Of a stretch of 64,000 nt of DNA, positions 20,796 through 30,800 are shown one piece after another; position 1 is the stretch's first letter; every line of letters starts with the position of its first letter. The notes under the pieces are model-generated. The model did not search any database and was not told the DNA's origin. It worked only from the letters and a program-made list of their open reading frames with translations. This DNA is from Glandiceps talaboti (Eukaryota > Hemichordata > Enteropneusta > Spengelidae). The stretch is taken from contig NC_135551.1 in NCBI RefSeq assembly GCF_964340395.1, positions 24,685,003 through 24,749,002 of the forward strand, written 5' to 3'. The position numbers and the translations under genes were made by a program.

Positions 20796-22143
20796 CATTA
20801 TTATTATTATTATTATTATTATTTTAATTTCTTAGAAAACGCACTACACATACGTCACAGTGCGATGTACAGAAACTCTAAAAAGAATATGCAAAATTTA
20901 AAAATACACATTGCAAGTGGTAGGGTAAAGAACACACAGTCCTGCGGTGAAATAAATGTACAGCAAAGCAAAAAACGAATCACTGATAATACATATTAAA
21001 AAGATAGGTTTTCAAACCGCGTTTAAAAGACTCAACATTCCTTGCAGTACGAATCTCTACAGGTAACTTATTCCACAGTGATGGCGCGCAAACTGAAAAG
21101 GCTCTCTGGCCGTATGTCTTACTGAATGTACCGCGGGGTGGAATCAGACGTAACTTGTCTGCAGAGCGGAGATCTCTAGAAGGAACATACTGCTCTATCA
21201 GCTCTGTCAAATACACTGGTGCAAAGCCTCTGATTACTTTAAAAGTAATTAACATAACCTTGAACTTAATACGTGCTTCTACTGGCAGCCAATGTAAATC
21301 AACTAATACAGGTGTAATATGGTCAAATTTACGGGAACGACTAACTAAACGTGCTGCAGCGTTTTGAAGAGATTGCAAACGGTGAAGCTGATCTTTGTTA
21401 ATTCCATACAAGAGACTATTACAATAATCTAACTGAGTTGTTACAAATGCGTGTATCAATGTCTCGGTAGTGTCCCGATCGAGAAGTTTACGGATCTTGC
21501 CAATTCTGTATAATGAGTAGTGGGCTTTTCTACAAACTTGGTTTATGTGATCGGACATAGCACCATTCCTATTTAAAATCATGCCAAGATTACGGACCGA
21601 GTTCGAAGGGATGATATCAATGTCACCGATCCTTAGGCTAGACAGTTCTGTTGCATCAGGTTTCAAGCTTGACGAGAAATGGACAACTTCCGTTTTGTCA
21701 TCGTTCAGAATGAGTAGATTTGACTTCATCCAGCCACGTACATCGTCGATACATTCCTCGAGAGAGGTACGTACATCATCTGGTTGCCTACAAACAACAT
21801 AGACTTCGGAGTCGTCGGCATACATCATACAATCCAGACCATGACCTTCGATGATATCCTCCAAAGGTGATGTATATAGTGTGAAAAGGATTGGCCCAAG
21901 TACCGATCCCTGTGGAACACCGTACTTCATTGTCGAACTGGCCGATGTTACATTGCCGACTTTGACACACTGATTGCGATCTGACAGATATGATCGGAAC
22001 CAGGACAGAACGGTGCCAGTTATGCCGAATCTTGATTGCAGTCTGTTTAATAGAATGTCATGATCGATCGTATCGAACGCAGCCGACAAATCCAACATGA
22101 TGAGAACGACGTCCATTTTATCGTTCATTTCACATAGCATCTT
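20796..22143 (-). mobile_element. 5'-truncated CR1-like LINE with (ATT)n tail
   Basis: It comprises the 3' part of a non-LTR retrotransposon: a reverse transcriptase ORF, a short 3' UTR, and an AATAAT microsatellite tail at about 20796-20824 (minus-strand 3' end). The 5' break lies inside the RT domain at about 22140, just upstream of the LDLSAAFDTIDH motif; the usual upstream fingers segment is missing. No target duplication was identified. Confidence 0.85.
20980..22140 (-). pseudogene. Reverse transcriptase C-terminal fragment (LINE ORF2)
   Basis: A 386-aa frame without stops. RT motifs in order: VLIMLDLSAAFDTIDHDIL (palm Asp, residues ~12-30), VPQGSVLGPILF (motif B), MMYADDSEVY (catalytic YADD), SLRIGDIDI...VRNLGM (motif E region), then the thumb and the C-terminal domain with LDYCNSLLYG, LQNAAARLV, LHWLPV and APSLWNKLP. 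These C-terminal words are typical of CR1-clade elements. The intact frame suggests a fairly recent insertion, but the endonuclease and the start of RT are missing, so it cannot move autonomously. The ATG at 22140 is only the first Met after the truncation. Confidence 0.88.
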
Positions 22144-22600
22144 CCACGTGACTGTCGGCGACCCATGATGTGTAAACTACACTGTACCACCGTACCATAC
22201 TACCGAAGTTACGATCATCTGGTTTTATTAAATATTGAATATTTGAAACTTTTAGAGAACCTACACTATAGTACTACTACCAAGTAATTATGACATTTTA
22301 CTCCGAAATCTTAGGAAAGTTGACGATCATTTTACCGAAGCAGGTTGACACGCACACGGTCACCAGACTATGTGCACATGAACGTTACCTTTAAATAGAG
22401 TCGCTAGATACACAAAGCTCATAACAGACAGTGCTCTTACATATAACCCTTTAAGTTACAAACCAACAGATTAAAATTCAGCGAAATCATAACTCCATGT
22501 CCTCCATTGTTAACTCTACACTTATTTAAACAGGATAGCTAGCGTTGCAGGTAAAGTCAACATTTTCAACTAATATTTCGAACATGTGCGAAACTTTCAT
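22144..22600. other. Intergenic, nothing recognised
   Basis: Unique-looking sequence between the LINE truncation point and the MITE at 22601. No gene seen. Confidence 0.4.
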
Positions 22601-22753
22601 TAAAGGGGCCATATGGATGAAGATTGGATATACATTTTGGATATGAAACAATTTTATCATGTTTCACATTAATTGTTCAAGTAGGAGGCCATGATAAAGT
22701 TGTCTTATAAATCAAACATCAATACCCAAGTCCTCATCCATATGGCCACTTTA
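22601..22753. mobile_element. MITE copy, TIR TTAAAGTGGCCATATGGATG
   Basis: The left end TTAAAGGGGCCATATGGATG is mirrored by CATCCATATGGCCACTTTAA at the right. The element is about 150 bp and AT-rich inside. It shares its ends with copies at 9659 and 53010. A TTAA or TA target is possible, because both ends carry TTAA. Confidence 0.75.
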
Positions 22754-23839
22754 ACGTTTCCACCAAAGTATAGTATTGGCTGATTGTTTTGTCTTAAGGT
22801 ATGAAAATGATGAAGCACTGCACTCCACATAAAAGAACATGCAAACGTAGGACTGTATGAAAGATGACTCACTCGACGACCAATTGTTGTAAGCCTGGGT
22901 CTTTCTCAATATAATATACTGTTCTCCCTGAAATGGACTCTCTAAGATAAGCGTTCATGGAAACAGAACACCAGTGCCAATTGTTAAAAAAATTCACAGT
23001 CTATCGATAAAGAAAACTTTTTAAGTTGTATCGCTGAACTACTACAAATGTATTATACTTTGAGTAGTGTTTTTACTTTTGGCTTATTATGTTTGGCTGG
23101 ATATATTAATAAACAAGACAAAGACAGACTGGAAAAAATCATCAAAAAAAGGGGAGGGGTGGTAGGTAAAAAAACAGAATAACATTGACAACAGACATAC
23201 AGACTCCTTACGGACAGACCGAGAACAATATTAGGTGACGACACACATCCACTAAGGCCAGAACTTGACAGTCGACAAATATATAGAAGTAGCAGATTCG
23301 GATTTAAACGCACCATCAGTCATCCCATGGCCCAGCATTAATTATATTACACAACCAACAGACAAACAGAAAGACAGACAGACACATATTTTAGCCCTAA
23401 ATGATAATTTAAAGACCATGCTTTCCAAGTGATTGTTGTTCTTTTGTTCTGTACTTGTTTACACATGTTTGCATATGTACTCGTTTTAATTGTTTTTACC
23501 TTCCGTAAAGAAGATTTTACAATAGGGATGAAAAGTCTGTGTGTATGTGTTTGTCTGTCTGTGTGTATCATCATTTTCTAAAACACGACTGGCCCAATTC
23601 AAACGGAATTTGGTGCATGTGTTCTTTTAGAGTAATGTCGAGAACTGATGAGGTTTTGGTAAACATCCATGAATATTAATGATGATTTACATAATTATTG
23701 GTTTCTATATCTTTAAGAATGCACATTTCATATTCAATATAATTTGGTACATACATTGTGATACCAACGCAATGAAACGCATCTGTTCTGAAATGTTGTT
23801 GATGTAGCTTTTAGCTTTGAAAATTTATTTTTCATATTT
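22754..23839. other. Intergenic, nothing recognised
   Basis: Contains short GACA/GTGT runs near 23360 and 23540. No exon with family similarity was found. Confidence 0.4.
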
Positions 23840-24566
23840 TTGGTAATTAGATCTGTAAAAAAAAACTCTAGCTACAGAGAGGCCGATGCTACAACGTTCT
23901 ATAAACGCTTCATATTGTATGTTGTGTTGACCGTAAGACCACATCAACAGGAAATCATGCTGGAGAATTCGACGAGATAAATTCATACGATCATTCTCAA
24001 TCAAAAGAAATATTTTTGGTACTTCGTTGATACATGTTTGCACTCCCATGTGTTTTTTCTTGCCATGAAAGCGTGCATGGGAAGATCATCTGTCAAACCA
24101 GGTCAGCTTCAACTTCTGGGTCAAATTACTCCTCTTTCTACCGACTATTCTGAACAGATAATTACACAATTGTCAATTTTTCTTACTATAGTCATTTAAA
24201 GCATATAAGAATTCATCTTTTTTGTGAAATTTGAGATGTCAGTGGAGGTTTATCTTTTTCAGTGTCTAATTTGGTGTGCTCTAGTGAAATTTACAGCGAG
24301 TTGAAAATACGCTAAACTCAACTTTTGCAGAAGTGGATATGTACAATGTGTCAGCCGGAGTTCCGAAGCTACGTTTTATTTATTGATGTAGTAACTAATG
24401 GATATACAATATCATGTCTGGTTGCGCAGAAATGTTCGTTTTCGACAAAGCGTGAAGAACAATAGCCTAAAGGTTTCCCCTTACGGAAGGCAGTCAATTT
24501 ATATCTGTTTATACTGTCAGCCATTGACATTTCTTCTTTATTGTATTGCATTGTATTGAAATACAC
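23840..24566 (-). pseudogene. Possible DEG/ENaC-like gene remnant, copy 2
   Basis: Paralogous to 15.9-17.5 kb. The minus strand at about 24520-24400 encodes INRYKLTAFRKGKPLGY, matching FKLNAFRKDSFEFF of copy 1. At about 24055-23850 a frame starts HMGVQTCINEVPKIFLLIEN, matching HMGVQTGTHVLNEV...FSILIEN near 15.95 kb. DNA identity is visible around CACATGGGAGTGCAAAC and CTTCAACTTCT. The exons are incomplete and frames are broken between them. Assignment to the channel family rests mainly on copy 1 and is tentative. Confidence 0.28.
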
Positions 24567-24779
24567 ATCCTGGATCTAGCCATGCAAACAACATACAGTA
24601 GTGTTAAAAAGCAGATGACAAACTACAAAATCATGTCTGGACTTGAAAAGGATAAAAATATGACCGATGTATTTACGTGTACCAATCATTTCAGTTTATT
24701 ATTAAACAATGGCATACGTGTTAATGCCTCATATATTTCATATTAATTCTTTGCCCTCCAGTGCCGGTCAGTACAGTTA

Positions 24780-24900
24780 GTTTTTGGTCAGGTTAGGTTA
24801 GTTCAGTTCAGTTCAGTTCAGTTTAGTTCAGTTCAGTTTAGTTCAGTTCAGGTCAGGTCAGGTCAGTTCAGTTCAGTTCAGGTCAGTTTAGTTTAGAATA
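24780..24900. repeat. (GTTCA)n/(GGTCA)n pentanucleotide repeat
   Basis: Imperfect tandem GTTCA, GGTCA and GTTTA units. Confidence 0.85.
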
Positions 24901-25169
24901 GTTCGATTAGGTTTACTTGAATTTAATTGTTTAATGCATACGAATTTAATGTAATGTATAATATTGTTTACAATGGACGTTTTAAATCAAGTATGCCATA
25001 ATTCACTCAAAAGAAATTTATTTATCCTAATAATGATAATTATCATTATAATAATAAAAACTGATGAAAATATATTTTGCAAAATTATTACAAAATGCAC
25101 ATGAAAGAAAAATAGAAAAAGAAATTATAAACCTTATCAACAGCTGGAAACAATCATAATTAAACTTTA

Positions 25170-25201
25170 GGCTGCTTTCACAAAAACTTGTTGGGGGGGG
25201 G
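25170..25201 (+). repeat. Left terminal inverted repeat
   Basis: 23 bp identical to the inverted right end, plus nine Gs. Confidence 0.9.
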
Positions 25202-25219
25202 AAGATTTTTTGTAAAACC

Positions 25220-25350
25220 CTAATTTTTTTTCAAGTACCCCCCCTGCCATTTTCCAATTTTTTTCAAGTACCCCCCCCCTCTGCCAAAGCCCCAAATATT
25301 TCAAGTACTCCCCCTACCCGAATAAATTTTCAAGTACCCCCACCCGAATA
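25220..25350 (+). repeat. Subterminal repeats, TTTTCAAGTACCCC type
   Basis: At least four imperfect units (about 25224, 25261, 25297 and 25327), each a T-run, CAAGTA, then a C-run. Three related units lie near the right end (about 27452-27535) in the same orientation. Confidence 0.75.
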
Positions 25351-26060
25351 ATTTTTTTTGGAATACTCTCCCTGTGCGTTAACATTCCACACCAAGTACA
25401 AAACTGTACATAATACACTTAATACCAACTTTGTCCATTATATATATAACCAATTTGTATATTGTGTGTATATATATACACAAACACCAGTTAAAACGAA
25501 ATGTTATGTTAGCTAGTACATTGCCTTTCCAAAAAACAACATATACTTGTAATTTGTAAATGAATTACACTTTGAATAACTCTTGTAAAATGATCAGCAG
25601 ACCAACTGAGTCTTTGTTTTCTGTTCAATATTGTATTAGTACATTATACTAGTAATGTTACAGTTGAATGTCATTTTAGTTGTATTTGCAAATATTGTGA
25701 TGCACATGTTATCTAAAGAGAGTTTTATACTGTATTGTTCCAGTTCATTTTCCTAAATGTGTGCTAAAAGAAATCAAATTGGTCTAAATAACACAGAAAA
25801 AACTCTTAATAAAATGCATTGCCATGTATCCCGTTCCTGTTTGATGTAAATTAGTTCAATATAATGTCAAAAGAAAATAAATGTATGACTCAAAAATGCC
25901 AGCCACATTTCATCTAACAGAATAGGAATCAAGTGATATATATTAGTGGTAATGATAATTAAGATGGCCCTATTATCATAGTAATTGTATATCTTAATGA
26001 ACCTGGTAATACATTTACCTTGTAAGAGCCTGATTATTGGACTGGTTTTGTTTAAATTTT

Positions 26061-26614
26061 TTATTTCCAAGTGGTAGCTCTCCTTCCAGATCTTGTGAAT
26101 ATAAACATGGCATTGTCATCATCATCATCATCATCATCAGACTCAATTTCTCCTTCAACTTCATCAGAGTTGGAACTAGCTGTATTTTGATAATAGTGGC
26201 ATCTTACAGCCTCAACTTTGACTATTTTGTGCATTCCTGCCACAGCTGGAATTTCATAGTTGGAAAGGTACTTATCAAGTTCTTTCACTTTCAATTTGGA
26301 AATGTCACCGTTTCTGACAAGCGCATCCCAGTCATATTCATCAAATTTTTTTCAGCACGTTGCTCCCTTTCTTTCATTCTCTTTCTTTCCCTCATAGAGT
26401 CAAGTGTTCTCTGTTGTTCTAAATGAAGGATTGCTCCCTTTAATATCTCTTTCTTGACACACAGATTCTTGCTCAATTCGTCAAGTTTCTTTACAATTTT
26501 ACTTGATACTAACCCTTTACTATACAGGTGCTTTAGTTGTGCACGGGGTTGGAAGTCATCTGGTGGTCTTTCACTACCATCATCTCTTGTTAATGGTGTT
26601 GAGAATACATCCAT
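26061..26614 (-). pseudogene. Transposon ORF with SAP-like C-terminal segment, one frameshift
   Basis: The first frame (26614 to about 26355) starts MDVFSTPLTRDDGSERPPDD and is helical and charged (RERKRMKEREQRAEK). An A-run near 26345-26352 shifts the frame. The second frame continues KFDEYDWDALVRNGDISKLK, then VKELDKYLSNYEIP, an Asp tract from (ATC)n at 26117-26140, and the end RSGRRATTWK at 26061. The pattern L-x-VKELDKYL-x3-E-I-P resembles SAP-type DNA-binding helices seen in invertebrate transposon proteins (inference). An in-frame stop lies just upstream of the Met. One missing base in the A-run explains the break; it could be decay or a read error. Confidence 0.55.
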
Positions 26615-27331
26615 ATAGTGTCAAAGTTTATTTATTTATCTTTATATTTACAAGTAATAGTATATTCATGCAAAGTTGAAAAGTATGTGCAAAAATCTTA
26701 TTTTACTTTTTCTCTGTTAACTCAGCTTGTGAGATATTGTCTTCTGTTTCACATGTAGCAGACGTTGCCAATATGCTAATTTTAGGACATATTTAGAATG
26801 TGTTATTAAAAGTTTGTGTTGAAAATTATAGTCATATCTATAGGATGAAAAAATACCGTGCACAGAAGTTTTTGATACTTGTCGAGTATGTTTTAGTGCA
26901 GGTGCATCTTTTTACAGTTTGATGACAGGCTGTGATAAACCTTATCCAACTCTTTTTTTTAACTTCCAAGAGCTGCAAATGTAAAATGTTGTCTGTCATA
27001 TTTGTCTGTCATTTAATACTAGTAAGAATTTACATGAAAAAGTTACATATCATTGTGATAACCACAAACCAAAACACAGTCATGTCACAAAGAATATTTT
27101 CAGTACAGTGTAAAGGTAATTTCACACATTAAATGAACCAAATTTAAGTAGATAGTATTGTACATGAAAGACACTGGTATTTTCAGAAAAAAAACCAACA
27201 ATCTGTACCACTCAATTCGCCCATTTCAATTCATCATTACATTAACAGTTTATTAAAAGAAAATTAAAATTTGACTGTTTTTGTTTTTCATTTTACTAAC
27301 TTGTGAGCAACTGTTGTTTGCAGCTGCTGTT

Positions 27332-27332
<1 letters not shown>

Positions 27333-27384
<52 letters not shown>

Positions 27385-27385
27385 G
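27333..27385. repeat. (TTG)n microsatellite
   Basis: Trinucleotide run inside the transposon. Confidence 0.95.
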
Positions 27386-27439
27386 AAAAAGGAAGACCAA
27401 CATTTTAAAAGCTTATTTTCCCATGTTTGAAAAGTCATG

Positions 27440-27545
27440 ATGTCAATTTATTTTCAGGTACACCTCTACAACCCATAACATTTTTTCAGGTACCCCCCCC
27501 CCGCACACACTATCCATATATTTTCAAGTCCCCCTATAATCTCCC
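27440..27545 (+). repeat. Subterminal repeats near the right end
   Basis: Units TTTTCAGGTACACC, TTTTTCAGGTACCCCC and TTTTCAAGTCCCCC are in the same orientation as those near the left end. Confidence 0.65.
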
Positions 27546-27551
27546 GACCCC

Positions 27552-27583
27552 CCCCCCCCCAACAAGTTTTTGTGAAAGCAGCC
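27552..27583 (-). repeat. Right terminal inverted repeat
   Basis: Reverse complement of the left end over 23 bp, preceded by a 13-C run. Confidence 0.9.
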
Positions 27584-27815
27584 TTAGTTTCTTATTATTT
27601 CGGACTTCTAGTCCAAAGGGACTTGGAACATTTGGTACTTGATAAAAATAAAGTGAACATCTTTGTTTTTTCAATACATGTCTGGTGGTATTCTGTAAAG
27701 ATGTGTTTGAAATTAACAAACAAACCAACATACTGACAATAAACACTTTATCTATAGTAAATGGAGAAAAACGTGTGAATATTTTCACATGAACAACGGT
27801 TTCTCTTTTTTTAGA

Positions 27816-30800
27816 ATGTTGCAGTTTGATGATGTGTTGAGGTATCTTGTTGGTGAGTTTGGCCCCTACCAAAAACTGATGGTGGCTCTCATTTTAACAG
27901 TTGGCATACCGTCTGCACTCCAAGTTATATCTCCGGTATTTCTAAATGCTAAAACAGACCACTGGTGTACAATTCCTAATGTGGAAGAGATTAGTAAACA
28001 AGTATGTCTGTCAAATTTCACTGGGAGTTGCTCAGAGTTGGTAAAGAATTTAACATTGCCAAGGGAGACGACAAATGTAGGATGTGGCATGGTTTCTACC
28101 TTCAGTCAATGTTATCGATACAATATAACACAAGATTTTATATCCTATTATGTTAATGGAAACATGAATGCTTACGTAAACAGTACAAACAAGATTGGGT
28201 GTGATCATGGCTGGGAGTACGATCGATCACAGTACAAATCTACGGTCATGCAGGAGGTAAGGGTATTTCTGATGGCATATTTTACCAATATGTGGGATTA
28301 TACGTTTAACATACTCGAAAATAATACAATATTGCAAATACACTATTTTACGTTGGTTCTTTATCTAAATTCACCATGTGTAATGTGATGACGAAAATAG
28401 GAAATCTGGTATAATTACCGTATTAAGAATATATCATCCGGTTTCTTACATCTGATTATGTTGTCGACCCTCAAACCAGTGACTAACTTTTGTGTTGTTC
28501 TATTTGCTATGGTTGAAACGGAAGTTTGGCGAACAGCTGATTTTCTTTATAAGCTTTTGTGTATATTTGATAATAAAATAATGTTGCAATACATAACACT
28601 AATGTGGTCATTTCACACGCCTTGCAGTACATTAATAACAATAATGATACTAAAAAGAGAGATTAATAAAATTGATAAACTTAACCTTCTTGGTCTGATT
28701 TTCAACAACAGAAATGTCACACCAAAACTTTGGTATTTAAAGGGGAGGGAGTGCCTCCCATAAAGACGCATTATTTCCTTGCATAAGTCGAGCAGATCTA
28801 AAGAACCGCTATTGAATGTATATGTTAACGTCTATTTTAAGCTACGTGGACGTCATTTGTCAATTTTCTCGTCTTAACCTGCAGTTTGACCTTGTATGTG
28901 ATGAACGATTTTATTTGAATGCTGTTGCTACAACAATATTCATGGCTGGATATTTCGTTGGATCATTACTTTTTGGATATGTAGTGGACAGGTAAATAAG
29001 AAAAGAAGTTCGGGTATTCATAAAGAAAAAAAAGAAATGAAGGAAGCCAAAGTTCAAACTTAACAGAGCGAAAAGGCACTATTAAAGCTATAATACAATA
29101 TGTCGTAATTGGTATTCGAAAAATTGTTTTCGTGTTCCTTGGATATTGCATTACCATGCGTACCACAATCAGAAACAATCATGTAGATAAAACATCAACG
29201 CTTTCTATATATGTGATCATGATGTGGGACATTTATAAAAATTGTTACTTCGAATAAAGCACTTTCTGTTGGAACATTATATCCGCTAATTCCCAACAGC
29301 TGAATATCTAATGCAATGTTTGACCTTCTATTCTTCTTCTTTCAAGATTTGGGCGTATGTTTGGCCTGATGGTTTCTTTGACTGGACTGATCATTTTCGG
29401 AACTACAGTGGCATTTGCACCTAACTACATTGCATTTGTCATGATTCGCTTTCTCGCAGCTATTTTTGCCTACGGCACTTATCTAAGTGGATTTGTCATG
29501 GGTAAGTCAGTGGTTAGATAATTATATATAATCCCACTAAAGCAATGTTAGTTTTACGTCATAATGTTCAGGGGTGTATGATTCCGCGGACTAATATAAA
29601 TTCATGACGTTAGGCAAGAATTTGTACTCCACGGAATCATACTAGGAATATTATTACGGAAAGCTAACATCGGTTTCGGGGGATTATATATTTATCACAT
29701 AATTTATAAGTTTTTCTACATATTTTTTTCTCCGATGTTGGATGAGTACTGCATCGTTTCATCGCACTTTATTGTTCATCACCCATCAAAAATGGCGTCT
29801 GACGGTTATGCAAATTGAGTAATCGCGTGACCTGTTGCGAGGTCAAGTTTACCTACACGGTACAAGTCAAGCTATGCTGTGATTTCTCAACCAAAATTAT
29901 CGGTTATAACCTTGCGATGTACATGTAATACCAAATTTAGTTTAAAAGTAAGTAAAATTTGTCTGAATGCGGTCATATTTGCTCGGGATGCGTAAGTTCG
30001 GAACTCTGCTCGACGGAAAATCGGAAGTAAGCTTGCCGGCTGCTACTTCGATATTAAATCTACATGCTTTTTAGATAGAATAGAACTTATCAAATAAAAC
30101 TGAAGTACCTCTACATATCAGACTCATGCCACCCAGGGGTATGTGTAACGTAATGTGTGCATTTACGTGTTGAAAGTTCATAATTATTACCATATATTAA
30201 CTTGCTCGTAGCGAAGGATTGGCAGGAACACTCGAACAGTATAGAGAGCTATAAAGCAAAATACTGCATGCAATTGACGTATAAAATATAGAACAACCGA
30301 AACAACCTATTTCTTGAGTAATAACCACAACAATTTAATCTGTGCATTAATATGTCGAGTCTTAATTACCATGCTTGATTCGTTCATTTGTTCTTGTTTG
30401 TGGAACTTCTTGCAATCTTATACATATGGTATTACCCATATTGTTCAAATACACCGTTCACTTTCCCATCTGGAGTACATTATCATGCACAAAAAATAGT
30501 CGTATCACATTCAACGAAATATTGAAAATGTATCGCTAAGTGATACTCAATAATGATATCGTTACACATAATTTTGTCAAGGATGTGTTGATGCAAGGAA
30601 AGCAAAATACAGTGAACAGAATAAGTAACATAAAAAACACATTTCAGCAATCGCAGATATGCTAGCCTACACAGAATGCAGTTTTGTACTTACATTGATT
30701 ATTGATGTCCATCCCACTATTAAGTTTTATTTTATCTCAAAATATTAGCTACCGAGGTGGTAGGTCCTTCATATCGCAAAGTTGCTGGCATGGTGTATCA

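Larger units (their letters stand above)
25170..27583 (-). mobile_element. 2.4-kb DNA transposon with 23-bp TIRs, TTA target duplication
   Basis: The left end (25170-25192) and right end (27583-27561) are perfect 23-bp inverted repeats starting GGCTGCTTTCACAAAAACTT, each followed inward by a long G-run (C-run on the right). Flanking trinucleotides are TTA (25167-25169) and TTA (27584-27586), a 3-bp target duplication as made by PIF/Harbinger-type elements (inferred). Inside are a frameshifted minus-strand ORF (26061-26614), subterminal repeats of TTTTCAAGTACCCC, and a (TTG)n tract. No DDE transposase was recognised, so it is probably a non-autonomous or internally deleted copy. Confidence 0.8.
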
